Assembly: GCA_016180645.1 (NCBI GenBank)
Contig: JACPAV010000038.1
Span: 1 to 36,697, forward strand
Length of the DNA stretch: 36,697 nt
Direction of reading: 5' to 3'
From: Nitrospirota bacterium
GTDB taxonomy: Bacteria > JACPQY01
The stretch's first letter is position 1. Each line of letters opens with the position of its first letter. Both the position numbers and the translations under genes were made by a program. Under the pieces are notes generated by a model. That model worked only from the letters and a program-made list of their open reading frames with translations, had not been told where the DNA came from and did no database searches. Shown in pieces: positions 7,006 to 15,272 of the stretch.

Positions 7006-7041
7006 TTGACGGTTGATAACACATTGTAATAGAATGTTATC
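7006..7041 (+). promoter_or_regulatory. Promoter and operator palindrome of the vapBC-like cassette
   Basis: TTGACG (7006-7011), an 18-base spacer and TAGAAT (7030-7035) form the promoter, with 6 bases before the ATG at 7042. A palindrome, GATAACA (7015-7021) and TGTTATC (7035-7041), spans the -10 and start region, as expected for autorepression by a ribbon-helix-helix antitoxin. No Shine-Dalgarno is visible. Confidence 0.7.
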
Positions 7042-7266
7042 ATGATTCGAACACAGGTCAGTTTGGGGAGGGGCGACTACGAGGCGGCCAAGACAGAGGC
7101 CAGGCGGCTGGGTATCCCCTTCGCGGAGCTGGTCCGGCGGGCCCTGCGAGGCATCTTGCCGGTCCGGTCGAAAAAGCCGTGGATGAAATATGCCGGCATG
7201 GTGAGATCCGGAGACGCCGCCTCAAGCCGGACAATCGACGAAGTGGTCTACGGCCATGAGCGATGA
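7042..7266 (+). CDS. vapB: VapB-like ribbon-helix-helix antitoxin
   Basis: A 74-residue protein with a short N-terminal strand (MIRTQVSLGRGDYEAAKTEARRLGIPFAELVRRALR). This fits a ribbon-helix-helix (CopG/MetJ-like) DNA-binding domain over residues 1-40, followed by a toxin-binding tail (WMKYAGMVRSGDAASSRTIDEVVYG). It would bind and inhibit the PIN toxin encoded next and repress the shared promoter through the palindrome at 7015-7041. Its end overlaps the toxin start by 11 bases, typical of translational coupling. The ATG is placed exactly where transcription should begin, so the mRNA is probably leaderless. The family is clear by pattern; the exact vapB subfamily is not. Confidence 0.85.
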   Translation: MIRTQVSLGRGDYEAAKTEARRLGIPFAELVRRALRGILPVRSKKPWMKYAGMVRSGDAASSRTIDEVVYGHER

Positions 7267-7663
7267 ATGCTATGTGGACACCTCCGCATTCATCGCCTTC
7301 CTCGACGGTTCGGACTCCTTCCACTCGTTGTTCCAGAGGCTGTTTGCCGATCCGCCCCGTCTCATAACGTCTCCCCTCGTGATCGCCGAGGGCCACGGCT
7401 GGTTCCTCCGGCGGTACGATGCCCCGCGCGCCTTGCAATTTCTCCGCTTCATCGAAGCGCTGGCGACTCTCCAGATCATGGCCGTCGGCCCGGAGGAGAT
7501 TCGCGCCGGCGAAAAGTTCCTTCGGAAATTCATGGATCAGAGAATTACACTGACCGACGCCGTGGGACTGCTGATCATGGAAAAACGCCGCCACAAGATC
7601 TGCTGGAGTTCGGACGCGCACCTCGGTCTCACCGGCGCCCGCCTGGTCATCCACTCATCGTAA
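7256..7663 (+). CDS. vapC: VapC-like PIN-domain ribonuclease toxin
   Basis: A 135-residue PIN-domain toxin. PIN toxins are Mg-dependent endoribonucleases, often cutting tRNA or rRNA. The acidic active-site residues are all present: D8 (YVDTSAF), E45 (VIAEGHGW), D101 (ITLTDAVGLL) and D120 (WSSDAHLGL). Length and motif spacing are normal, so the toxin should be active when free of its antitoxin. The start lies inside the end of the antitoxin gene. The pair is flanked by two related hairpin elements in the same orientation and sits directly beside the broken end of the CRISPR array, so it may have arrived as a cassette. Confidence 0.93.
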   Translation: MSDECYVDTSAFIAFLDGSDSFHSLFQRLFADPPRLITSPLVIAEGHGWFLRRYDAPRALQFLRFIEALATLQIMAVGPEEIRAGEKFLRKFMDQRITLTDAVGLLIMEKRRHKICWSSDAHLGLTGARLVIHSS

Positions 7664-7673
7664 ATCCATGCGA

Positions 7674-7763
7674 GGAAATCCGGGGACCGCCTACTCATTT
7701 CCAAATCGTTCACCTGAAGAATGGGTACACTGTCCCTGGATTTTCCTGTCCCTGGATTTCCCC
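7674..7763. mobile_element. GGGGACAG-type hairpin element, copy 2, degenerate
   Basis: An imperfect direct copy of the element at 6927-7000, sharing TACTCATTTCC, CGTTCACCTGAAGAAT and TACACTGTCCC. Its right end is duplicated (7730-7746 and 7747-7763, each TGTCCCTGGATTTTCC-like). It bounds the toxin-antitoxin cassette on the right and ends eight bases before the apt stop codon. Confidence 0.7.
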
Positions 7764-7771
7764 GGGGGACA

Positions 7772-8308
7772 TCAATACCGGACGATCGAGAAGGCTTTGT
7801 GGGGTTTGAGCTTGTCCCTGCCGTGGAGGAAGGTGAGTTCGATTAGGAATGCACACTCCACGACTTTTCCGCCGCTGCGCGTCACGAGTTCGATCGCGGC
7901 GCGGGCGGTCCCGCCGGTGGCCAGCACGTCATCCACAATGAGCACGCGATCTCCCGCCGAGATGGCGTCCTGGTGGATCTCGACGGTGTCTGTTCCGTAC
8001 TCCAGTTGATACTCCACCGAGTGCGTCTTGTAGGGTAGTTTGCCGCGCTTGCGCATCGGGATGATGCCGGCGCGCAGCCGGAGCGCGAGAGGTGAGGCAA
8101 AGAGGAAACCCCGCGCATCCACGGCGAGCACCAGGTCGATGCGTTTGCTCTTGTAGTGATTCGCCAGTGTGTCGATGACGCCCCTGAAGGCCCGGGTCGA
8201 TTTCAGAAGGGGAGTGATGTCCTTGAAGATGATCCCGGCCTTCGGGAAATCCGGGATGTCACGGATGTAGAGCTTGGGATCTAGGGGTCGCGGTCGTTTC
8301 CGACTCAT
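7772..8308 (-). CDS. apt: Adenine phosphoribosyltransferase
   Basis: Converts adenine and PRPP to AMP in purine salvage, in the cytosol. The 178-residue length is normal. The family signatures are visible: the N-terminal DIPDFPKAGIIFKDITPLL, VLAVDARGFLFASPLA, and the PRPP-binding loop VLIVDDVLATGGT. The ATG overlaps the stop of the upstream REC-GAF-GGDEF-PilZ gene by 4 bases, making it the last gene of the reverse-strand operon. A GC-rich stretch on its complementary strand (7893-7908) happens to match 16 bases of CRISPR spacer 2. No terminator is obvious beyond its end, though the hairpin element at 7674-7763 could serve. Confidence 0.96.
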   Translation of the reverse strand: MSRKRPRPLDPKLYIRDIPDFPKAGIIFKDITPLLKSTRAFRGVIDTLANHYKSKRIDLVLAVDARGFLFASPLALRLRAGIIPMRKRGKLPYKTHSVEYQLEYGTDTVEIHQDAISAGDRVLIVDDVLATGGTARAAIELVTRSGGKVVECAFLIELTFLHGRDKLKPHKAFSIVRY

Positions 8309-10242
8309 GAGGCAGCCACCTGTACCTTTCCTGAGACTTTACGGACGGAGGTGATTTCGAGAACGTGGAGTTTGTCTGAAATCCGTTTGGAGAATTCGTG
8401 GAAACGGATGCCGACTTCATAGTAGCCGGGGGCATGGTCTCCGGCTTCCTGGCACCAGACGAGTTTACCCCTGAGGGAGATCATCTTGGCGTCATGAGGC
8501 AGGAGGAGATCGCAGGAGACCTCTCGGCCCACCCGCACGCTTGAAGGAATGTACAGGTTCAAACCCGCGGGACTGATGTTCTTGAGGAGGGCTTGCCCCG
8601 GGGAAGATTGCCGGGTGGCCTGCCACACCATGCGCCCTTCGGTGGTCAGGCGCGTGTAGAGCCTTCGTTCCTGGAAGCGGACCACGCGGTTTTTCCCCGT
8701 TTGCTTGGCCTCATACATCGCGAGGTCGGCGAGGCGGATGAGCTCGTCCTTCGTGTCGGCCTTGATCTCGGGGTAGGACACGACGCCGAGGCTGATGGTT
8801 TGATGAATGGGATGCTGCTCGGTCTTGAAAATGTTCTTGTCCACCGTGCGCCGGATTCGTTCGGCGGTGATGAGCGCACCCTTGAGCGGGGTCTCCGGAA
8901 GGATGATCGCGAACTCCTCGCCGCCGTAGCGTGCGATCTGGTCCACGTCGCGAAGATTCGATTTCATGATCTTTGCCGTTTCGCGCAGAACGTGGTCGCC
9001 GGTGAGATGACCGTAGCGGTCGTTCACCTGCTTGAAGTTGTCCAGGTCGATCATGAGGAAGGACACGGGCCGCCCGTAACGCCGGGCCTTTTTGTACTCG
9101 GTGTCGAGCAGAGTATGGAGGTGTCGGTGATTGTAGGTTTCCGTGAGTCCGTCCAGGTAGGACAGGCGTTCCAGTTGCGAGTGGGAGGTCGCATTGGAAA
9201 TGGCGCTGGCCAGATGGTCCGCTACCTGACGAATGGAGCTGGTGTCCTTGTCGGTCAGATAACCTTGCGGATGGTCGTTGACGTTGAGTACGCCGATGCT
9301 GCCGATGCCGACCTGAAGGGGCACACACAGGGCGAAGGGCGACATGTATTTCTTGCGCAGCCGGCCGTGGTAGTAGGAGCTCTTGGCGAAATCGGCTTCG
9401 TAGATCGCCTGACGCTTTTGCATGGCATCGAACATCAGGTTTCCATCGGTGAAGCGAATCCGCAGGTCATCCCGAAGTTGTGGATGGTTGTGTGCGAACA
9501 GGCGGAGGATGCGGGTGTCGTGGTCGTACAGAAAGAGGGTGAAGAGGCGAATGCCGAGCACTTCGGCAAGTTGGTCCCGCACCGCCCTCCGAATTTCGTC
9601 GAGATTGAAGGAGTTGGTGTTCTGGCTGAAACGGGAGAGGAGGTCGGTGCGCATGAGATCGTCGGCCAGGGACAGCCGGTACCGTTCCGCCTGCTCTTTT
9701 TCCCGGCCGAGCTGGCCGTTCTTCTCGCGCAATTCGTCGTTGAGGATCTCCAGCTCCAAGTTGCGTTTTTCGAGGTCTCTCTTCAGTTCATTGATCCGGT
9801 CGTACGCGGTCTTGAGGGAGAGGAGGTTGCGGATGCGGAGTTCGAGGATGTTGAGGTCGAACGGTTTCTGGATATAGTCGTCCGCGCCGACTTGGAGGCT
9901 CTTCATTTTTCCCTCGGTGCCTTCGAGGCCGCTCACGAGGATGACGGGGGTGTAGTGCTCCTCTTTTCCGCGCACCCAGTCGCAGAGCTTGTAGCCGGAG
10001 AAATCGCCGAGGATGGCGTCCAGCACCAGAATATCGACGGACTCCTTCTTCAGCATGGAGAGAGCCGTCTTGCCGGAGTCTGCTGTGATGACGTGATACT
10101 CCCTGGAGGAGAGATAGTCGACGACAAGTTTTGAGAACGCGGGATCGTCGTCGACCACGAGGATGGCGGGCCGCTTTTCCGGCGTAACGGCGGCCTCGCG
10201 GTCGCAATCCGAAACCGGGCCGTCCTGTTCGGGGTCTATCAT
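8305..10242 (-). CDS. Response regulator diguanylate cyclase with GAF and PilZ domains
   Basis: A 645-residue signalling protein predicted to make c-di-GMP from GTP. Domains in order: receiver (about 25-140) with phospho-acceptor D75 in ILVLDAILGDFSG and conserved lysine in YIQKPFD; coiled coil (about 147-195); GAF-like sensor (about 215-370); GGDEF catalytic domain (about 385-520) with active-site GGEEF and an inhibitory I-site RDVD five residues before it; and a C-terminal PilZ domain with RRLYTR and NISPAG, the two c-di-GMP contact motifs. It therefore both makes and senses c-di-GMP. It overlaps apt and accA by 4 bases each. The adjacent chemosensory cluster is a plausible source of phosphorylation, but that is inference. 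Confidence 0.93.
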   Translation of the reverse strand: MIDPEQDGPVSDCDREAAVTPEKRPAILVVDDDPAFSKLVVDYLSSREYHVITADSGKTALSMLKKESVDILVLDAILGDFSGYKLCDWVRGKEEHYTPVILVSGLEGTEGKMKSLQVGADDYIQKPFDLNILELRIRNLLSLKTAYDRINELKRDLEKRNLELEILNDELREKNGQLGREKEQAERYRLSLADDLMRTDLLSRFSQNTNSFNLDEIRRAVRDQLAEVLGIRLFTLFLYDHDTRILRLFAHNHPQLRDDLRIRFTDGNLMFDAMQKRQAIYEADFAKSSYYHGRLRKKYMSPFALCVPLQVGIGSIGVLNVNDHPQGYLTDKDTSSIRQVADHLASAISNATSHSQLERLSYLDGLTETYNHRHLHTLLDTEYKKARRYGRPVSFLMIDLDNFKQVNDRYGHLTGDHVLRETAKIMKSNLRDVDQIARYGGEEFAIILPETPLKGALITAERIRRTVDKNIFKTEQHPIHQTISLGVVSYPEIKADTKDELIRLADLAMYEAKQTGKNRVVRFQERRLYTRLTTEGRMVWQATRQSSPGQALLKNISPAGLNLYIPSSVRVGREVSCDLLLPHDAKMISLRGKLVWCQEAGDHAPGYYEVGIRFHEFSKRISDKLHVLEITSVRKVSGKVQVAAS

Positions 10243-11207
10243 GACCTCCCCATCCCAGGGACATGCCCCATTTGGCGGAACTTTTCAAGACGCTGCTGGA
10301 CCAGGAGGTCGGGATCGAGGCCGGCGAGTGCGTCGAGATGCGTGACGATCGCGGCCTTGAGCTCCCGCGCCATCCGGGTTGGATCGCGATGCGCGCCTCC
10401 GGTGGGCTCCGTCAGGATCTGGTTGGTCACGCCCAGCCGGAGGAGATCCTGCGCGGTCAGTCGGAGTTCTTCCGCCGCGCGTTGCGGGTTCTCGCCGTTC
10501 TTCCAGAGAATCGCCACGCAGGCTTCGGGCGAGATCACCGAATAGACCGAATGCTCGAGCATGATCAGGCGGTCGGCCACCGCGATGGCCAAGGCGCCAC
10601 CGCTTCCTCCCTCGCCGATGATCGCGGTCACGATGGGAACTTTGAGAAGAAACATGTCGCGGATATTATGGGCGATCGCTTCGGCTTGTCCCCGTTCTTC
10701 GGCTTCGATCCCCGGATAGGCTCCAGGGGTGTCCACCAGCGTGACGATGGGTTTGCGAAAGCGTTCGGCCATTCGAAAGAGCCGCAGGGCCTTTCGATAT
10801 CCTTCGGGCTGACTCATTCCGAAATTGCGGTGGACGCGCTCCTTCGTGCTTTTTCCCTTGGAATGTCCGAGAACGAGGACCTTGTGGCTCCCCAGCCGGG
10901 CGAACCCACCGACGATGGACGGATCCTCACCGAACGAGCGGTCGCCATGAAGCTCCATGAACTCTTCGCACATGTCCCTGAGATAGTCGGGGGACTGGGG
11001 CCGGTCCGGATGGCGCGCCACGAGAGTCTTTTGCCAGGGAGTGAGCCGGCCGTAGGTCTCGGCCAGGGCTTTGTGGAGGCGGTCGCGCAGTTTCTGGACT
11101 TCCCGCGGGGCGGCGGTCGGGTGGCCGGGAACGCTCAACTCCAACTCTTGGAGTTCGCGTTCCGCTTCTTCGATGTCCTGTTCAAACGGAAGGTAGTGTT
11201 GAACCAT
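10239..11207 (-). CDS. accA: Acetyl-CoA carboxylase carboxyltransferase subunit alpha
   Basis: The alpha half of the carboxyltransferase that moves the carboxyl group from biotin to acetyl-CoA, the first step of fatty-acid synthesis; it works with AccD, which is not in this window. The 322-residue length is normal. The family pattern is clear: LELSVPGHPT at the N-terminus, MELHGDRSFGEDPSIVGG, NFGMSQPEGYRKALRL, TLVDTPGAYPGIEAEERGQ, and IIGEGGSGGALAIAVADR. The start overlaps the end of miaA by 26 bases, and its stop overlaps the next gene by 4, so translation is probably coupled. There is nothing odd in the sequence. Confidence 0.96.
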   Translation of the reverse strand: MVQHYLPFEQDIEEAERELQELELSVPGHPTAAPREVQKLRDRLHKALAETYGRLTPWQKTLVARHPDRPQSPDYLRDMCEEFMELHGDRSFGEDPSIVGGFARLGSHKVLVLGHSKGKSTKERVHRNFGMSQPEGYRKALRLFRMAERFRKPIVTLVDTPGAYPGIEAEERGQAEAIAHNIRDMFLLKVPIVTAIIGEGGSGGALAIAVADRLIMLEHSVYSVISPEACVAILWKNGENPQRAAEELRLTAQDLLRLGVTNQILTEPTGGAHRDPTRMARELKAAIVTHLDALAGLDPDLLVQQRLEKFRQMGHVPGMGRS

Positions 11208-12183
11208 GCTTTTCCAGGAAAAGTCTTGCCTCCCCGAGGATTACATCATACCTGTCGGGAGATATCCAATTCGCGCCTTTTTCCTTTCGATACCAGGTGG
11301 TCTGTCGGCGGGCGAATTCGGAGGTCTCCTTTTGGATGAGGGAAACGGCTTCCTCCAAAGAGAGATCTCCCCGGCAGACTCGAAGAAGCTGCGCGTAGCC
11401 GATGGAGTGGAGCGGACGGCATCGCTCGTCATAGCCGCGATTCAGGAGTTCTTGCACTTCCTCCACCCATCCCTCGCTCAGCATGTGCTCCACCCGGCGG
11501 TCAATCCGCTTCCTGAGTTCCTCCCGCGGGACTTGGAGAACGAACAGCCGGGGATCGAAGGGGTGTTCGGCGAATCGGTGGTCCTCCCGCCATGCGGAAA
11601 TGGGACGACCCGTGGAGAGCCAGACTTCAAGGGCGCGAACGAGGCGTTGTGAGTCGTTCGGATGAAGCTTCCCCGCGGTGGCGGGATCGGCAACCCGCAG
11701 TTCCGCATAAAGGGAAGCGGAGCCTTCGGCCTTGAGACGTGACTCCAGTCGGGCGCGAATCTCCGGGTCGCGTCCCGCGCCTTCGAACAGGCCGTAGAGC
11801 AGCGAGCGGATGTAAAAGCCCGTCCCCCCAACCACGATGGCCGAATGGCCCCTGTCCAGAATGGATCGAATGGCCTCCGCAGCGAGGCGGCGAAACTGCT
11901 GGGCATCGAACGGTTCGTCGGGGTTCCGGATATCGAGCAGATGGTACGATCGCTCGCTTCGCAGTCCGGACGAAGGTTTGCCCGTTCCCACATTGACGTG
12001 CCGATAGATCTGGACCGAGTCGGCGTTGACCAGCTCTCCATCGAGATCGAGGGCCAGGCGATGGGCGATGGCCGTCTTGCCGGTGGCGGTGGGCCCCGTG
12101 ACGACAATGATCCGTGGCGCTCGGTTTGCGATCCGGTCTTCTATGGCCGGGTCACCAGGTTGCGAGGGCCGCAACTCTTCCAT
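11182..12183 (-). CDS. miaA: tRNA dimethylallyltransferase
   Basis: Adds a dimethylallyl group to N6 of A37 in tRNAs that read codons starting with U. The P-loop GPTATGKTAIAHRLAL, the substrate-specific segment NADSVQIYRHVNVGTGKP, the HLLDIRNPDEPFDAQQF segment and VVGGTGFYIRSLLYG are all typical. I chose the ATG at 12183, giving 333 residues. The alternative at 12234 would overlap mutL by 43 bases and add 17 residues with no family match. Neither start has a clear Shine-Dalgarno. Placement directly after mutL is a common bacterial arrangement. Confidence 0.94.
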   Translation of the reverse strand: MEELRPSQPGDPAIEDRIANRAPRIIVVTGPTATGKTAIAHRLALDLDGELVNADSVQIYRHVNVGTGKPSSGLRSERSYHLLDIRNPDEPFDAQQFRRLAAEAIRSILDRGHSAIVVGGTGFYIRSLLYGLFEGAGRDPEIRARLESRLKAEGSASLYAELRVADPATAGKLHPNDSQRLVRALEVWLSTGRPISAWREDHRFAEHPFDPRLFVLQVPREELRKRIDRRVEHMLSEGWVEEVQELLNRGYDERCRPLHSIGYAQLLRVCRGDLSLEEAVSLIQKETSEFARRQTTWYRKEKGANWISPDRYDVILGEARLFLEKHGSTLPSV

Positions 12184-12191
12184 CCGCGGGG

Positions 12192-13964
12192 CTATTTTCT
12201 TTTGAATGCTTTTTCCAGTGCGTCGAACGTCCATTCGAGGAGAACCGGGCGTCCGTGTGGGCAGGTGTAGGCCGACGGGGAGGAGTAGGTTTGCGCGACG
12301 AGCGATTCCAGCTCGGCCGGGTTCAGCTCATCTCCGGCTTTTACGGCGGCGCGGCACGCGATGAGATCCAGGAGGTGCTCGCGGGGATCTCCCGTCTTGT
12401 CGCCCGGCGCATCGCTCCACTCGCGAAGGAGATCGCGCAGAAAGGATTCCGCGTGGGGGACGTTCAATCCGGAAGGAATCGACTTGATGGCAAAAGCCGA
12501 GCCCATGGGCTCGATGTCCATTCCGGCGCCGTCCAGCATCGGGATGAGTTCGTGGAGGATCACGGCTTCCTGGGGCGCGGCCTTGAAAATCTCCGGCATC
12601 AGGAGCGCCTGATGAGTCACGCCTCCGTTCTGAAGCTGTCCCTTCAGCTTCTCGAAAAGGACGCGCTCGTGCGCCGTATGTTGGTCGATCACCAGGAGGC
12701 CCTGTGGACCTTCGCAGAGGATGAACGTGTTGCGCACTTGCCCCAGAACCACGGGGAGGAGGGCAGACTCCATGCCCTGAGGGGAGGTGGGCGAAACTCG
12801 ATCGGTGGATCCCATCGACGTGGCGTCCGACGCCACCGGTGCATTCGCGTCGGCTGCGGGACCTGCGAAAGTGGGGGCCTGCGGAACCGAGGCGTGGTGA
12901 AGGAGCGGCAAGGAGGGTGCGGGGGGCGCGGGTGTCACCTCCGCTCCTGGGGCGAGAGGGGAAGGGGAGAAGAGCCGCGGTCCCAGCGCTTCGAGGGTGG
13001 CGGTGCGGACGACGCGATAGATTTCCGAAGTGTCTCTGAATCGAACTTCGATCTTCTGCGGGTGCACGTTCACATCCACCAGTTTGGGATCGATGTCGAG
13101 CATGAGTACGCCGATAGGGAATCGCCCCGGCGGAATCGCCTGGGAAAAGGCGTCGCAAACGGCGTGCACGAGAACCCGGTCGCGGAAGTATCGCCCGTTG
13201 ACATAAAGATATAGGCCCGCGGAATTCGGCCAGTGAAGGAGCGGACTTCCGGCGAAGCCCCCAACCTTCAAGGGCCCTTCCTCGTGATCCAGCTTGAGGA
13301 GCTTGTCTTCCACTCGCTCTCCGAGCACGTCCGCCGCGCGCCTCGCCTGGGAGGCCCGGGGAAAATCGAGCAGGGAGCGGTCTTGATGGTTGACGCGAAA
13401 CTCCACGTCGGGCCGGGCCAGCGCCAGACGGGAGACGATCTGGGCGCAGGCCCCAAGCTCGGAGCGTTCCGATTTCATGAATTTGCGGCGGGCGGGCGTG
13501 TTGAAAAAGAGATCAGCCGCGGTGATCCAGGTTCCTTGCGGCATGGCGGTAGGTTCTTCCGCGACGACTTTCGGCCCTTCCACCGAGAATCGGAAGCCTT
13601 CGTTGGCGTCGGCTGGCCGTGTGCGAAGGGTGAGGCGGGATACAGCGGCGATGCTGGGAAGCGCTTCTCCGCGGAAGCCGAGCGTGCGCACCGCGAAGAG
13701 ATCATCTTCGCTGGAGATCTTACTCGTGGCATGCCTCTCGATGGCCAGCTTGGCGTCGGCGGGAGTCATGCCGATTCCGTCGTCACGGACCTCGATGGTT
13801 CGGAGGCCGCCGGCTTCGAGTCGGACGTCGATCGATTTCGCCATGGCGTCGAGCGCATTTTCGACCAATTCCTTCACGACCGATGCGGGCCGCTCCACCA
13901 CTTCGCCCGCGGCGATCTTCGCGATGAGCTCTTCCGGCAGCCGCCTGATCTTTCCCTCGGTCAA
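12192..13964 (-). CDS. mutL: DNA mismatch repair protein MutL
   Basis: Couples mismatch recognition by MutS to strand removal. The 590-residue protein has the GHKL ATPase domain: IAAGEVVERPASVVKELVENALDA, VRDDGIGM and GFRGEALPSI. A proline- and alanine-rich linker occupies about residues 340-400. The C-terminal domain has DQHTAHERVLFE, ACRAAVK and CPHGRP. These three C-terminal motifs mark the endonuclease-active type of MutL, the kind found where MutH is absent. The ATG overlaps the hisS stop by 4 bases. Confidence 0.96.
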   Translation of the reverse strand: MTEGKIRRLPEELIAKIAAGEVVERPASVVKELVENALDAMAKSIDVRLEAGGLRTIEVRDDGIGMTPADAKLAIERHATSKISSEDDLFAVRTLGFRGEALPSIAAVSRLTLRTRPADANEGFRFSVEGPKVVAEEPTAMPQGTWITAADLFFNTPARRKFMKSERSELGACAQIVSRLALARPDVEFRVNHQDRSLLDFPRASQARRAADVLGERVEDKLLKLDHEEGPLKVGGFAGSPLLHWPNSAGLYLYVNGRYFRDRVLVHAVCDAFSQAIPPGRFPIGVLMLDIDPKLVDVNVHPQKIEVRFRDTSEIYRVVRTATLEALGPRLFSPSPLAPGAEVTPAPPAPSLPLLHHASVPQAPTFAGPAADANAPVASDATSMGSTDRVSPTSPQGMESALLPVVLGQVRNTFILCEGPQGLLVIDQHTAHERVLFEKLKGQLQNGGVTHQALLMPEIFKAAPQEAVILHELIPMLDGAGMDIEPMGSAFAIKSIPSGLNVPHAESFLRDLLREWSDAPGDKTGDPREHLLDLIACRAAVKAGDELNPAELESLVAQTYSSPSAYTCPHGRPVLLEWTFDALEKAFKRK

Positions 13965-15262
13965 ATCCCGAGCCTCTTCATCAAGTGTGGAACGAGGTCG
14001 TCCTTGAGTACTTCCTCCTGTTTGGACGCTTTCATGTCCCGGACGATGACCCTCCCGTTCTTCATCTCCTCATCGCCGAGGATGACGGTGTACTCGCATC
14101 CCAGAGATTGTGCCTCGTCAAGCTGGCGCCTGAACTTGCGGTCCTCCAGGTCGAGTCTGATTCGGACTGGCTTCGGGGATTCGGCGAAGTGCCTTCGGAG
14201 GCGTTCAGCCAAATCGGATGCCTGGGTCCGCATCGCATCGCTGGTGGCGCCGATGTACAAACGGGGGGTTTGGGGTGATTCCCTCGGAGAGACGAGCATC
14301 GCCAGCCGTTCGACGCCGATCGCGAAGCCGAGTGCGGGGGTGGATGGACCTCCCAGCGCCTCGACCAACCCGTCATACCGGCCTCCCGCGGCCACGGCGT
14401 TTTGAGATCCGAGGCCATCCTCGGCCGCGACTTCGAAGACGGTACGCGTGTAGTAGTCGAGGCCGCGGACGAGCCAATTGTTCCAGGTCGGTGTAATCTT
14501 CAATTCCTCCAGACCCCCGTTGAGGCCGTCGACTTTCGCTCTGCACGGGTCACACCAAAAGGTCGTCAAATTGGGCGCATCGATAAGGACTTTTCGGCAG
14601 CCCTCATTCTTGCAGTCCAGGACGCGCATCGGATTGGAGGCGAGCCTCCTGCGGCAATCCTCGCAAAGGGCGTCCCGCTGGGCCTGAAGAAAGCCCAACA
14701 GTTCCCGCGTAAAGTTGGGCCGGCAGACGGGGCAGCCAAGCGAATTGACCACGAGCCTTAGGCGTGCGCCATCGGCAACCGACCTAAGGAACGCCCACAA
14801 CATTGCGATGACTTCCACGTCCGCACGGACATTTCCCACACCGAACATTTCGGCGCCGATCTGATGGAACTGGCGATAGCGTCCCTTCTGCGGCCGTTCA
14901 TTCCGGAACATCGGCCCCGTGTAGTAGAGTCGTTGGATCGGATTCGACATGTGGAGGCCGTTCTTGATGTAGGCGCGCACCGCGGACGCCGTCCCTTCAG
15001 GTCTCAAACACGATTCCCGGGCGCCGGTGTCCTCATGTCCATCGGTCACGAAGAACATTTCTTTCTCGACAATGTCGGTGGTGCCGCCGACGCTTCGAAC
15101 AAACAGCTCGGCCGGTTCTACAATGGGTAAGATGATGGGACGGTAGTCATACGCCTTAAAGGTTTTCCGGGCCGAATCTACCAGTCTGTCCATTCGCTCG
15201 GCTTCCTCTCCAAGGATGTCGCGGAACCCTCGCTCGGTCTCCACATCGGGTTTCATGCTCAT
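13961..15262 (-). CDS. hisS: Histidyl-tRNA synthetase
   Basis: Charges tRNA-His with histidine; class II synthetase, about 433 residues, normal length. Visible signatures: ETERGFRDILGEEAERMD, class II motif 2 (LYYTGPMFRNERPQKGRYRQFHQIGAEMFG), the histidine-specific LVRGLDYYTRTVFEV, and motif 3 (PALGFAIGVERLAML). A cysteine-rich insertion in the middle (CPVCRPNF, CEDCRRR, CKNEGC, WCDPC) looks like a zinc site, seen in some bacterial HisRS. The start is at 15262 or six bases further in; both lie just after the stop of the upstream GGDEF gene. A weak reverse-strand promoter (TTGCGT, 17 bases, TAAAGT at 15270-15298) ends 7 bases before the first ATG. Confidence 0.95.
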   Translation of the reverse strand: MSMKPDVETERGFRDILGEEAERMDRLVDSARKTFKAYDYRPIILPIVEPAELFVRSVGGTTDIVEKEMFFVTDGHEDTGARESCLRPEGTASAVRAYIKNGLHMSNPIQRLYYTGPMFRNERPQKGRYRQFHQIGAEMFGVGNVRADVEVIAMLWAFLRSVADGARLRLVVNSLGCPVCRPNFTRELLGFLQAQRDALCEDCRRRLASNPMRVLDCKNEGCRKVLIDAPNLTTFWCDPCRAKVDGLNGGLEELKITPTWNNWLVRGLDYYTRTVFEVAAEDGLGSQNAVAAGGRYDGLVEALGGPSTPALGFAIGVERLAMLVSPRESPQTPRLYIGATSDAMRTQASDLAERLRRHFAESPKPVRIRLDLEDRKFRRQLDEAQSLGCEYTVILGDEEMKNGRVIVRDMKASKQEEVLKDDLVPHLMKRLGI

Positions 15263-15272
15263 GGGGCTGACT

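Noticed and set aside
7893-7908. A 16-base exact match between the 3' half of CRISPR spacer 2 (6890-6905 region) and the apt gene, hinting at self-targeting.
   Set aside because: The match is low-complexity GC-rich sequence encoding a common Ala-Arg-Ala-Ala-Ile run, and the 5' (seed) half of the spacer does not match. A coding protospacer elsewhere is more likely.
8593-10134. A 513-codon forward-strand open frame opposite the GGDEF-PilZ gene.
   Set aside because: Shadow of a real gene in GC-rich DNA; it has no domain pattern, while the reverse strand has clear REC, GGDEF and PilZ motifs.
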